DNA of 64,000 bases from Bacteroidia bacterium (GTDB lineage Bacteria > Bacteroidota > Bacteroidia > Palsa-965), in contig JAKLJE010000022.1 of NCBI GenBank assembly GCA_023151315.1, forward strand, positions 1-64,000, written 5' to 3'. Each line of letters begins with the position of its first letter. Within the stretch, counting starts at the first letter, position 1. Position numbers and translations under genes: made by a program. Below are positions 1-7,310 of the stretch, in pieces. The notes under the pieces were generated by a model that saw nothing but the letters and a program-made list of their open reading frames with translations, made no database searches and was not told the DNA's origin.

Positions 1-309
1 ATGATACGCGTTGATAACGGACCTGAGTTTATCTCGTCGGCTCTTGACTGCTGGTGCAGAGAAAGAAATGTCACTCTTGCCTTTATCCAACCCGGAAAAC
101 CAACTCAGAATGCGTTCGTTGAACGTTGCAATGGAAACATCAGGAAAGAATTATTGAACGCTTATGTTTTTAGAACGCTCGCAGAAGTGAGAGAAAAAGC
201 AGATGAATGGAAATACGACTACAACTTCAATCGTCCGCACAAAGCTCTTAATTACAAAACGCCAATGGATCTTGTACTGAACAAAATCGAATTAAAATCT
301 CTAATTTAG
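1..309 (+). CDS. IS3-family transposase, C-terminal part (5' end outside window)
   Basis: This is the C-terminal part of a DDE integrase-fold transposase (IS3 OrfB type), which cuts and joins insertion-sequence ends. The fragment shows the second catalytic Asp in RVDNGPEF and the catalytic Glu in FVERCNGNIRKEL, about 38 residues later, followed by the usual IS3 tail with YNFNRPHKAL and TPMDL. The reading frame is open at the window edge, so the true start and any OrfA lie upstream. It ends at a TAG, 10 bases before a probable terminal inverted repeat. It borders the restriction-modification operon and may have helped assemble this accessory region. The family is secure; activity cannot be judged from a partial gene. 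Confidence 0.93.
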   Translation: MIRVDNGPEFISSALDCWCRERNVTLAFIQPGKPTQNAFVERCNGNIRKELLNAYVFRTLAEVREKADEWKYDYNFNRPHKALNYKTPMDLVLNKIELKSLI

Positions 310-318
310 ATTGGTACG

Positions 319-337
319 AATTAAGGGGAAGCTGACA
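319..337 (+). repeat. probable right terminal inverted repeat of the IS3 element
   Basis: The sequence AATTAAGGGGAAGCTGACA lies 10 bases after the transposase stop and ends in CA. IS3-family right ends characteristically end this way, with a matching left end beginning TG. The left end is outside the window, so the pairing and the target-site duplication cannot be checked. Confidence 0.5.
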
Positions 338-515
338 CTAAAATGTCGCGCGTTTAAATCTTAGACCATAGAGGTTAGTGCTTATTTTCTGTCTTCCTGT
401 CGTCAGGTCAGGTCATGTTAGAGTGTCTTTTTGCATTGGAGTGGTTGATATTTAGCACCACATGACATAGAGGTTGGCCGTTGCGATTTTGCCAATGTCT
501 CACCACAACCGTTGC
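338..515. other. spacer between IS end and restriction operon
   Basis: No gene is seen here. A 10-bp direct repeat, CATAGAGGTT, occurs at about 367-376 and 466-475. The convergent restriction operon ends at 516. No clear terminator hairpin was found. Confidence 0.4.
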
Positions 516-1298
516 TTATCGTCTGTTATATCTTGCAAAATATGCGTCAATTTCTGGTCTTAGTTCTAAACCGATTCGTTCAAAAATGTCAAGCAGGTCA
601 GTATATGCACCTTGTCCGCCAAGAAAGTCCCAAAACTCTGCTGCAACTTTTAACTCATTGTCCAAGTCGAGCATGCCACGCATTGTCCAACGATTGTATG
701 GTTGTGGTTCATAAGGATTGTAAGGAATTGCAATAATAGTCTGAACATTTGCTGTCGGATTGGCTGCTAATGTTGTGGCTACCCATTCTAAAAGTGTTCT
801 TTTAAATTCTTTAAAGCCGCCAGCATTTGGTTTAGCTGTTTTTATGTCGAATAAATAAATTGTTCCGTCATGCCCAACAAGTTTTACATCAACTTTTGTA
901 GGCTTCACCGTTTTCATTTCACCGGATTGACATACTCTTCTGATAGCATATATTTCTTCAATCTTATTTGGTGAAGAAGTTGCAATAGCAAGTCCGTCCA
1001 TAATATTTTGAATTACTCTGTGAGCTTCTGAAGAAATTTGATTACCTGCTGTTTGTTGTGATTCGGCACTTGCAAAAGTTGATAATGCCAATGCTTTTGC
1101 AACTGGTTCAAAAATGCTTGTCCCAAAATTCGTGTTTAATGAATGGATAAATGAAAACAAAGCCATTCTGTCCTGCCCAAGCAGCCTTGTATGAAAAGGC
1201 ATAACCGCTGGTTCCGGATTATAATTTTGGAATTTATGTCTTAAACTGTTTCTTAAAACTGCTTCAACTTGCTGTATTTGTTGTTGTGTTAGAGCCAT
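516..1298 (-). CDS. type II restriction endonuclease, TdeIII-like
   Basis: This 260-residue protein is probably the cleaving subunit of the neighbouring restriction-modification system. It resembles the TdeIII family, known enzymes of which cut GGNCC. A PD-(D/E)xK-type core is visible: Asp137 in the stretch TKVDVKL, followed after a beta-hairpin by DIK at 151-153 and then TAKPN. The remainder is mixed alpha/beta with no signal peptide, and the length suits the family. It is the last gene of a four-gene minus-strand operon, 12 bases after the preceding gene. The downstream position behind a methyltransferase and controller fits delayed expression of the nuclease. The family call rests on remembered motif similarity; the target sequence is inference. 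Confidence 0.75.
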   Translation of the reverse strand: MALTQQQIQQVEAVLRNSLRHKFQNYNPEPAVMPFHTRLLGQDRMALFSFIHSLNTNFGTSIFEPVAKALALSTFASAESQQTAGNQISSEAHRVIQNIMDGLAIATSSPNKIEEIYAIRRVCQSGEMKTVKPTKVDVKLVGHDGTIYLFDIKTAKPNAGGFKEFKRTLLEWVATTLAANPTANVQTIIAIPYNPYEPQPYNRWTMRGMLDLDNELKVAAEFWDFLGGQGAYTDLLDIFERIGLELRPEIDAYFARYNRR

Positions 1299-1310
1299 TA
1301 TTAATAAGTT

Positions 1311-2675
1311 TTATTCGTTTTCATTTTCTACATCACCTTCTTCATTATTTGGTTCAGAATGAGAATCATCTCTGCTCATCTTGAAAAGCATTGATAACTC
1401 AGAATAGTAAATTGAATGAGTTTTAATGAATGAGTATTTTGATTTTAATTTACTCTGAAGTCCTAATTTTTCTGATAATTCATCATCTGTCAATTCTTTT
1501 TTACGAATTAATTCGTTCAGGCGATTTAGGTCATTCGAAGTTTTAATGTTTTTTATCTTGTATTTTACTAACGGATTATTTGTTAAGCAACAATGATAAT
1601 GATGGTGGTGACCATTCGCAAAAGGAAATTTCCATTTGGCATTCTTATACTTAAACTTCATGTATTTACAAACACCATTTAGTTTCTCATCAAGAGTATA
1701 ATGTTCGCATTCAGTTAGGCACCTTATTTCATTGGTTAGTTTTGTTCCAGGCTTGCTTATATCACTTTTGCTAAAGTCATTGATTACTTTTGGGCATATC
1801 CCAATCCATTTACTACATGAGGGACATCTGTCTGAAATTCTTGCGTTTGTTGTGTCAATAGGAATAATAGGTATACCACTTGGTGCCATAAAACCACCGG
1901 ACTGCCGCTCTTTTAGGTTGCCTATTTCAATACCATAGTATCTGTAAGTTTTATTATGAAGAATAATTAAGTCAGGTGGTGATAGCTTATGAACTAATGA
2001 AATAGGTTTTTGGGTTAGTAATAATGGAAAAATGTAGCCGATATTATACTTTAAAATAAAACAATAAACTAAGATTTCATGCCATAAACCGCCAGCGGTT
2101 TTTGGTAGTAAAGTATCAAAATAGTTGTTTGGTGCATCTTTTCTGTATTTAGGATTACCAGTTGATAAACCAACGGCATGTTCCCAAGCTAACATTTCAT
2201 GTAAACCTTTCTCACCTGGAATTATTTCTTTAAGGTTGTTTAGAAAAGCATCTCGTAATTTTTTATCAACTGTTAGAGATTCGTATATCATTAGAAGATT
2301 TACGATTCTAAGATTAATTTCTAAAAATGTTGCGACTCTATCCTGTTTGAACTTGTCAGATTGAAAAAGATAATAAACTCCACGAGAAAATAAAACATAT
2401 TCAATAATGTCAGCAAGCTTCATTTGCCTGTCATTCTCGCTATAGACTTCATCTGAAAATGAAAATGCAGTTATCTCCGCTTTATCACCATCCTTTGTTT
2501 TTAAATTGGCTGTCTTTAATTTTTCATGACTTGCAATCTTCTTTAGTATTCGTTCATTCTCAGTATAGATTTTATAGTCAATTGGACTTGAATAGTTTGC
2601 TTTAACCTTGAATGTTTTGTCTAATAGAATTAAGTGTTCTGCTAGTAATTCAATTTTTTCGAAAAGTGACTTCAT
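1311..2675 (-). CDS. nuclease-like Cys/His-rich protein of the restriction operon
   Basis: This 454-residue protein has no function I can assign with confidence. Its centre has a possible PD-(D/E)xK-like core: Glu200 in LWHE, PPD at 233-235, then a strand ending in IEIG at 249-252 and Lys255, so the usual Lys appears shifted. After it come metal-ligand-like clusters: C284-x2-C287-x6-C294, then C319-x3-C323-x12-C336, then HHHHYHCC near 356-363. The C-terminus is acidic. The gene abuts the methyltransferase with no gap (the TAA is followed directly by ATG) and precedes the TdeIII-like gene by 12 bases, so co-translation is very likely. It could be a second nuclease, a specificity factor or a regulator of cleavage. 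It is as AT-rich as its neighbours. Confidence 0.6.
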   Translation of the reverse strand: MKSLFEKIELLAEHLILLDKTFKVKANYSSPIDYKIYTENERILKKIASHEKLKTANLKTKDGDKAEITAFSFSDEVYSENDRQMKLADIIEYVLFSRGVYYLFQSDKFKQDRVATFLEINLRIVNLLMIYESLTVDKKLRDAFLNNLKEIIPGEKGLHEMLAWEHAVGLSTGNPKYRKDAPNNYFDTLLPKTAGGLWHEILVYCFILKYNIGYIFPLLLTQKPISLVHKLSPPDLIILHNKTYRYYGIEIGNLKERQSGGFMAPSGIPIIPIDTTNARISDRCPSCSKWIGICPKVINDFSKSDISKPGTKLTNEIRCLTECEHYTLDEKLNGVCKYMKFKYKNAKWKFPFANGHHHHYHCCLTNNPLVKYKIKNIKTSNDLNRLNELIRKKELTDDELSEKLGLQSKLKSKYSFIKTHSIYYSELSMLFKMSRDDSHSEPNNEEGDVENENE

Positions 2676-4253
2676 TTATTTCGCTTTCAAGTGAAATATT
2701 ATTTCAGCATATGCACCTTTATCTTTTTCAGTTCGGTTTAATACTGGTCGTTTATATTGATTAATTATTTGCATCCCCGCATTTTCGGCAATTGTCGGAT
2801 ACATATTGTATTTGTCATTTGCTACAAGGAAAATATCAAAATCATCAACGAGATATTTTTTTGCGTTATTCAAAACATCACTAAGCCCTTGAATATAGCT
2901 TTGTTTCGCTTCCCTGCCTTGTCCTTTGAAAAGTGGCCCGATTTCTAATTCGTCTTTTCGTTCAAAACCAAACAAATCATAAGCGTATGCATGTTGCTCG
3001 TGGTAGTCAATTAAACCAACATAAGGTGGTGATGAAAATATTCCTTTGATTTTTTGGTTCTCTACAAGTTTCGCAAATTCGGGATTGATTTTACTAAGTC
3101 CTTTTACAAGGTCAATGTTTCTGCTGTCACCTGTCAAACAAGTGTGAAATGTGTCTTTTCTTAGCTTGTCATATTGAGCTAATCTTTTTACCGTGTCCTT
3201 AGAATAAGTTTCCCACCACTTCAAAATAGAAAACAATGGCTTGCACATTTTTCCATGTTTACCGCAGTAATAAGTAGCTGTGATTGGTTCAAGTAAGGTC
3301 GCTAAGTCTGCATGCGTAGTTGCTCTGCAACTTCTAATAGTGCGACTTAGAATAACACTAACAATTTTTTTGGTGTCGGGATTTTTAATTTTTTGGATTT
3401 CTTCAAACACAAATTGAATTTCATCTCGAATGTGTTGCGTATACCATTTGTCAAGGAAGGAATCTTCTTTGTCTTGAAGCAATTTTATTTTATATTCCTT
3501 TACGAGTTTATCAAAGGTTGGCAAAAATTCCTTTTCCTTTTCTTCGCCATAAGCCTTTTCGTCAATCTCTTTGCGTTTTACTTTGTATTTGTATTCCGGA
3601 ACTGGAAAATACTTGTTGTTGAAAACATACAACTCTTTTAAAAGTCTGTTTTCAAATTCAAGCGTTTTGTGGTCAGCTAAAAATGATTTTAATGCTTTCG
3701 AAATTCTGTCTATTTCAATTTGAACATCAACAAGGTTATATTTCGTAACCTTACAATTACCAATCATTGCATTAAATGCGGATACATCATTTCCAACAGC
3801 ATGAATACCTAACTCACAAGCTTGAACCATTGTTGTTCCGCTTCCTGAAAATGGGTCGTAAACAATGTCGCCCGGTTTGAAATAAATTTCCTTCTTGAAT
3901 TTGTCGGTATGGTCATCAAGGAAATATTCAACTAACTGGGGAATGAATTTTCCTTTGTATGGATGAAGTCTATGAACATGCTTTGTTGTTTCGGCTTCCT
4001 TGTATTGTTCAAATGATAAAGCCCAATTCAAATCTTCGCCAAGCTGTTCTTTCCATTCTTCTTGTCTTGATTTTTTTTGGTCTTTATAGTATTCAATTAG
4101 TTCTTCTTTGATTACTTGGGTTGAACCATTGACGCCAATTTTTTTTATCCTTCCGTATTGGATAAGATAGGAAATGTTAGAAGTAGTAACATTCTTGTCC
4201 AAATACTCTGTCGCCCACTGGCTTGCTTCTTTTATTGATAGTAATTCTGCCAT
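2676..4253 (-). CDS. DNA amino-methyltransferase (N4-cytosine or N6-adenine)
   Basis: This 525-residue modification enzyme transfers a methyl group from S-adenosylmethionine to an exocyclic amino group in DNA. Visible motifs are an N-terminal helix-turn-helix-like segment (about 4-58), motif X around HPYKGKFIP (97-105), motif I with FSGSGTT (135-141) and motif IV SPPY (408-411). Motif I before IV with about 265 residues between them suggests an alpha-type order with a large target-recognition insert. SPPY is common in N4-cytosine enzymes, so that is the more likely product. It starts one base after the controller gene and abuts the next gene. It should protect the host from the linked nuclease. 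Confidence 0.9.
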   Translation of the reverse strand: MAELLSIKEASQWATEYLDKNVTTSNISYLIQYGRIKKIGVNGSTQVIKEELIEYYKDQKKSRQEEWKEQLGEDLNWALSFEQYKEAETTKHVHRLHPYKGKFIPQLVEYFLDDHTDKFKKEIYFKPGDIVYDPFSGSGTTMVQACELGIHAVGNDVSAFNAMIGNCKVTKYNLVDVQIEIDRISKALKSFLADHKTLEFENRLLKELYVFNNKYFPVPEYKYKVKRKEIDEKAYGEEKEKEFLPTFDKLVKEYKIKLLQDKEDSFLDKWYTQHIRDEIQFVFEEIQKIKNPDTKKIVSVILSRTIRSCRATTHADLATLLEPITATYYCGKHGKMCKPLFSILKWWETYSKDTVKRLAQYDKLRKDTFHTCLTGDSRNIDLVKGLSKINPEFAKLVENQKIKGIFSSPPYVGLIDYHEQHAYAYDLFGFERKDELEIGPLFKGQGREAKQSYIQGLSDVLNNAKKYLVDDFDIFLVANDKYNMYPTIAENAGMQIINQYKRPVLNRTEKDKGAYAEIIFHLKAK

Positions 4254-4254
4254 C

Positions 4255-4557
4255 TTATTTGTATTTAGTTAGCCCGTATTTAATTGTTTTCTCAGCAACT
4301 TTTAGTGCTTGAATTCCCAAGTCTTCGTCTTGAATTTCATGAAGTATTTTCTCACTCAAATATTGAATAATCAAAGATTCTTTGTCCAGGTCAAGTATGT
4401 CAGCCAACTTCGCAATTTGTTCTCGCGTGGCTTTTCTCTCTCCACGTTCAATTTTACTGAGTATAGCTGTGTCAATGTCGAGTTGAGCAGAAACGTGTCG
4501 CAATAGCAACCCTTTTTTCTCTCTTTTCTCTCTGATTATTTTTCCGGTCGTTTTCAA
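4255..4557 (-). CDS. XRE-type controller protein of the restriction operon
   Basis: This 100-residue protein has a Cro/C1 helix-turn-helix over residues 4-62, with the recognition helices in the region RHVSAQLDIDTAILSKIERG. Small proteins of this kind preceding restriction genes are usually C proteins, which time expression of the nuclease by binding their own promoter. Residues after 65 form a short helical tail. It is the first gene of the minus-strand operon and ends one base before the methyltransferase start. A perfect inverted repeat lies 16-32 bases upstream of its ATG and is a good candidate for its own operator. An ordinary repressor is the alternative. Confidence 0.85.
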   Translation of the reverse strand: MKTTGKIIREKREKKGLLLRHVSAQLDIDTAILSKIERGERKATREQIAKLADILDLDKESLIIQYLSEKILHEIQDEDLGIQALKVAEKTIKYGLTKYK

Positions 4558-4572
4558 TTTGAAAATATTAAC

Positions 4573-4589
4573 TTGACATTTATTGTCAA
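4573..4589 (-). promoter_or_regulatory. candidate operator of the restriction-operon controller
   Basis: A perfect inverted repeat, TTGACA-TTTAT-TGTCAA, sits 16-32 bases upstream of the controller ATG. The position suits an autoregulatory site, where a dimeric XRE protein would bind both half-sites. TTGACA also resembles a sigma-70 -35 box, so part of the match could be promoter. No second operator copy was found nearby. Confidence 0.5.
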
Positions 4590-4876
4590 ATTTAGAAGTG
4601 TTTCTAGACTGTTCACTCTAAAATTTAAGGATTTTATCAACAGTTAGAACCATATTAACGAAGTGAGTGGTATTGATTCTTGAGTACGGCCAGGGAAAAA
4701 TAATGTGCTACAAACTATGCTGATTTGTGTTTGGATTCAAGCTTCCCTAATCTTAAAGATGTTGGTACATATTCTCTTCGTTGTCACGAAGTGGCTGGTT
4801 GATAGTGTCGTCCTTATTCATGACAGGTGCCTCCAAAACTTACTAATATCTAAAGCATAACGCACGTTACCCATAA
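4590..4876. other. spacer upstream of the restriction operon
   Basis: About 290 bases without a convincing gene separate the controller promoter from the remnant that follows. No strong hairpin, tRNA or IS end was recognised. The composition changes from AT-rich to the window average across this stretch, so it probably contains the boundary of the acquired region. Confidence 0.4.
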
Positions 4877-5470
4877 TCCGTTGACTCCCTCCATTTTCCT
4901 TCCTACCCTTGTCGGATGCAAATACCCATCACGACAACCCCGAAATTTATCAAGCTCGAAAATCTGCAATTGATTAAAGTTGAGTTCGAATGTGAAGTTG
5001 ATTTTACGCGAGAGAAAATTAAGATCAATGGTATCTCGAACCAGTTACTGCGCCTGAACCTGAAGCTGGTTGATTCTAAGTTTCCTGAAATATTAGCGGA
5101 AGCTGCTTTAAGAGCAAATACATTGGAACAATGTACGCTCGAGCAAATAGTGGCCGAACTGATCTCACATTCTCATTTCAGCAAAGAATATGCTGCACGC
5201 TACTACCAGCACAAAATCAATAGTTTCCTGCAACTGCTCCTCTATTCAAATCTCGCTACAAATGAAGACTGTAAAGGTGTAATCGATTCTTCACTTGTTT
5301 ATTTGTATAAAACCAAACAAGGTGATTTGCGTTACTTCTCCATTTACGATCAGAACTAACTTTTCGATCTGATTCAGCAGGAGTGCGTATGCAAAACTTG
5401 GATAATAACTGATGCAGGAAGCACCAAGAAGATCATTCTCAACTTACGCATGCCATCTCTACTGAGATAG
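4877..5470 (+). pseudogene. C-terminal remnant of a possible HpaII-type restriction endonuclease
   Basis: An open frame runs from 4877 to a TAA at 5357-5359 and then continues in the same frame for 36 codons to a TAG at 5468-5470. The first ATG is at 4916, with no good ribosome-binding context. Read through the stop, the protein has LKLVDSKFPEILAEA near its start, a helical middle, GDLRYFSIYDQN just before the stop, and IILNLRMPSLL at the end. These recall the C-terminal pattern of HpaII-type endonucleases (LxDSxxPEIxAE, then GDxxCYHIY, then LNLQIRF). The N-terminal half with the catalytic centre is missing. This looks like a decayed fragment with a nonsense codon. The family call is tentative; the in-frame continuation is seen directly. 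Confidence 0.45.
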
Positions 5471-5472
5471 CT

Positions 5473-5898
5473 TCACCTCTCCCCCACCAACCCACTCACC
5501 ACAATCCCCACACCCAGCAAAATAATAATCGGTTGCAGCATGAAGTAGGAAGTCATCATTTGCTGAACGGCAATCCAGATGATGGCGCCAACACCGGAAT
5601 ACAATGCCAAGGTGTTTGAAGAAGATCTTGCAGGAAGCAGATTGATACGCTGTGCCCATTGCCAGTTGCGTTTGAATGCGATTCCGGTAAATGCAAGAGC
5701 GGGCAGAACGCCCATGAAGAGAAACAACAAACAACCCGGGATAAAATAACTCGAAAACGGAGCGTGCTCGAGCCAGACTTGCGGCAAACCTACAAGACTT
5801 CCGTCCGGCACTACTATCAGCAAACTGCCCGCAGCAAGACCGTTGAGAGAAAGCACGGCCAGTTGAATGAGAAGAAGAATGCGGAAGATCTTTTGCAT
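5473..5898 (-). CDS. small integral membrane protein, unknown function
   Basis: This 141-residue protein is very hydrophobic. About four membrane segments are visible, near residues 5-30, 48-72, 93-110 and 117-137, linked by short polar turns such as FKRNWQWAQR. The N-terminus MQKIFRILLLIQ could be an uncleaved signal anchor. No catalytic motif was recognised. It stands alone on the minus strand, ending two bases from the restriction remnant. An overlapping frame of similar size (5459-5905) lacks membrane-protein character and was set aside. Confidence 0.7.
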   Translation of the reverse strand: MQKIFRILLLIQLAVLSLNGLAAGSLLIVVPDGSLVGLPQVWLEHAPFSSYFIPGCLLFLFMGVLPALAFTGIAFKRNWQWAQRINLLPARSSSNTLALYSGVGAIIWIAVQQMMTSYFMLQPIIILLGVGIVVSGLVGER

Positions 5899-5989
5899 GA
5901 TGCAAAGTTAGACCTACATTGAAAGAGTCCGCATGATGCGCATCAGTTTTCCGGTTACAGATTACAGGGATGTCTATAATTGTTTGACG

Positions 5990-6112
5990 GGGACCACATC
6001 TGTGCTTTCTGCGACATCTGTGGCAAGTTTAATCGCCACAGATTACGCTGATGACTCAGATTTATTATGCACGATAATTATCTGCGGTTCTCTGCGACAT
6101 CTGTGGCTTGCA
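5990..6112. repeat. intergenic hairpin repeat with CTGCGACATCTGTGGC direct copies
   Basis: CTGCGACATCTGTGGC occurs at 6009-6024 and again at 6092-6107. ATCTGTGGC at 6016-6024 pairs perfectly with GCCACAGAT at 6035-6043 across a 10-base loop. Degenerate relatives of these words return in the spacers near 6955-7010, 7083-7210 and 8124-8253, so this is a dispersed intergenic repeat family. Confidence 0.6.
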
Positions 6113-6129
6113 ATTTCTCGCGTCCTGTC

Positions 6130-6193
6130 ATTTGCAAATTGAATCATTTGAACATTGACTCATTTGCACATCGACTCATCTGCAATTTGGATT
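6130..6193 (+). repeat. 16-bp tandem repeat, four units, abutting a lipoprotein start
   Basis: There are four consecutive 16-base units of the type ATTTGCAAATTGACTC, at 6130-6145, 6146-6161, 6162-6177 and 6178-6193, each with a few substitutions. They run straight into TATATTTACTC and the ATG at 6204. The same array with six units precedes the lipoprotein gene at 7311. The position suggests promoter or 5'-end DNA. Confidence 0.8.
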
Positions 6194-6203
6194 ATATTTA
6201 CTC

Positions 6204-6893
6204 ATGCGCTCTTCCTCCCTGCTGATCTTCATTTTTATTCTTTGTCTCTCCTCCTGCTCCCGATGCGGTGTCGATCGTATTCAAAATTATTTGGATTCAA
6301 CTTTGAAAGATGCGAAGCTGGGATTGAAGCAGGATTCTATCGATAGAGTTCGTCAGGAACAACTTGAACTTCAGATTGACAGCATCATTGCTGAAAACTT
6401 CGTGCCGTGTAACGGAATCAACGACGCGGTGATTCATAAAAACTGGAAAGGTTCTCCGGATGCGGATCGTAATGGTCTTGCTGCTGTGTTGTATCCCGAA
6501 ACAGGTGCTATGGTGCTGATCAGTACGCTTCCTGAAATTCATGATCATCTTCATAACACCGTTAAGATAGAATTCAGGGATTCATCGTGGACGACCGACT
6601 CCAATTATACATATCCGCTCACAGTTCCCGATGGTATGCAATACACTGCAGTACCCAATGCGAAAGGTGAAGTGCTCTACATTCTGGAAGAACAAGCGAT
6701 AGTCCTGATACGCGCTATCGTTACTAATCCTACACTGAAAATAAAAGTGACCGCTTCATTCGGTAATGAGATCTATGTGTCTTATGTGCTCAGTGAAGAA
6801 GACAAAAAAGCGATTATCGATACGTATCAATTGCAGCAACTCATCCTGGAGAAAAATGAGCTGGAAACAAAGCACGTGGATTGGGACGATTGA
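6204..6893 (+). CDS. lipoprotein, unknown function
   Basis: This 229-residue protein has a lipoprotein signal: a basic start, a hydrophobic stretch and the lipobox LSSC at about 15-18, so it should be lipid-anchored and exported. The mature part begins with a charged helix (residues 20-60) followed by a mixed alpha/beta region with no recognised family motif. The start at 6204 is chosen because the same TATATTTACTCATGCG sequence occurs at the start of the lipoprotein gene at 7311. Nothing links it functionally to its neighbours. The two lipoproteins do not align beyond the signal, so the shared upstream DNA is not explained by gene duplication. Confidence 0.8.
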   Translation: MRSSSLLIFIFILCLSSCSRCGVDRIQNYLDSTLKDAKLGLKQDSIDRVRQEQLELQIDSIIAENFVPCNGINDAVIHKNWKGSPDADRNGLAAVLYPETGAMVLISTLPEIHDHLHNTVKIEFRDSSWTTDSNYTYPLTVPDGMQYTAVPNAKGEVLYILEEQAIVLIRAIVTNPTLKIKVTASFGNEIYVSYVLSEEDKKAIIDTYQLQQLILEKNELETKHVDWDD

Positions 6894-7082
6894 TTCGAGT
6901 CAGTTGCGTTCTGACTGCAACCGAATGAGATGGTGTAATTCATCCGCGCTTTCCGCGATTTCTGATGCAAACAAATCATCAGCCACAGATTACTCAGATT
7001 GCACAGATGGTTCCTCAACTAATTCTTCTGAGCCCGTTGCGCCTATTTAAGGAGACACATCGTTTCAGCGCAAACAACCTAT
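6894..7082. other. intergenic DNA with degenerate hairpin-repeat words
   Basis: No gene is supported. Around 6955-7010 there are degenerate copies of the words AGCCACAGATTAC and TTGCACAGATGG, related to the repeats at 5990-6112. Short open frames here are extensions of frames overlapping the lipoprotein gene. Confidence 0.4.
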
Positions 7083-7210
7083 GAATCTGCGAAATCTGCG
7101 TTAAAAATTTGAACACTCTTTCGTCGCAGATTACGCAGATTTTTACGCGTCAGATTTCAACTGCGCTTTCCGAGAAATCTTAGGCGAACTTATCGCGTTT
7201 GTTCCTATGC
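7083..7210. repeat. dispersed hairpin repeat, copy A
   Basis: A repeat of about 128 bases that recurs at 8124-8253. AATCTGCGAAATCTGCG at 7084-7100 pairs with CGCAGATTACGCAGATT at 7125-7141, with one mismatch in 17 and a 24-base loop. Both copies end in the shared stretch ATCGCGTTTGTTCCT. The two are clearly related but differ by substitutions and small indels. Confidence 0.8.
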
Positions 7211-7300
7211 AAATCGAATCATTTGCAAATTGACTCATATACACATCAACTCATTTGAGGATTGAATAATTTGCGCATTGACTCATCTGTAAATTGAATT
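7205..7300 (+). repeat. 16-bp tandem repeat, six units, abutting a lipoprotein start
   Basis: There are six 16-base units of the ATTTGCAAATTGACTC type at 7205-7220, 7221-7236, 7237-7252, 7253-7268, 7269-7284 and 7285-7300. As at 6130-6193, the array is followed directly by ATATTTACTC and the ATG at 7311. Confidence 0.8.
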
Positions 7301-7310
7301 ATATTTACTC

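Noticed and set aside
338-515. Integron attC-like site near GAGGTTGGCCGTTGCG
   Set aside because: The core triplets do not fit the attC consensus, and no integrase or paired inverted arms are visible.
5459-5905. 148-residue minus-strand open frame
   Set aside because: It overlaps the 141-residue membrane protein in another frame and has a Cys/Ser/Arg-rich composition without a signal or domain, so it is a shadow frame.
6130-7300. 16-bp tandem arrays as a CRISPR
   Set aside because: Units follow one another directly with no unique spacers, are only 16 bases long and vary between copies. There are no cas genes nearby.
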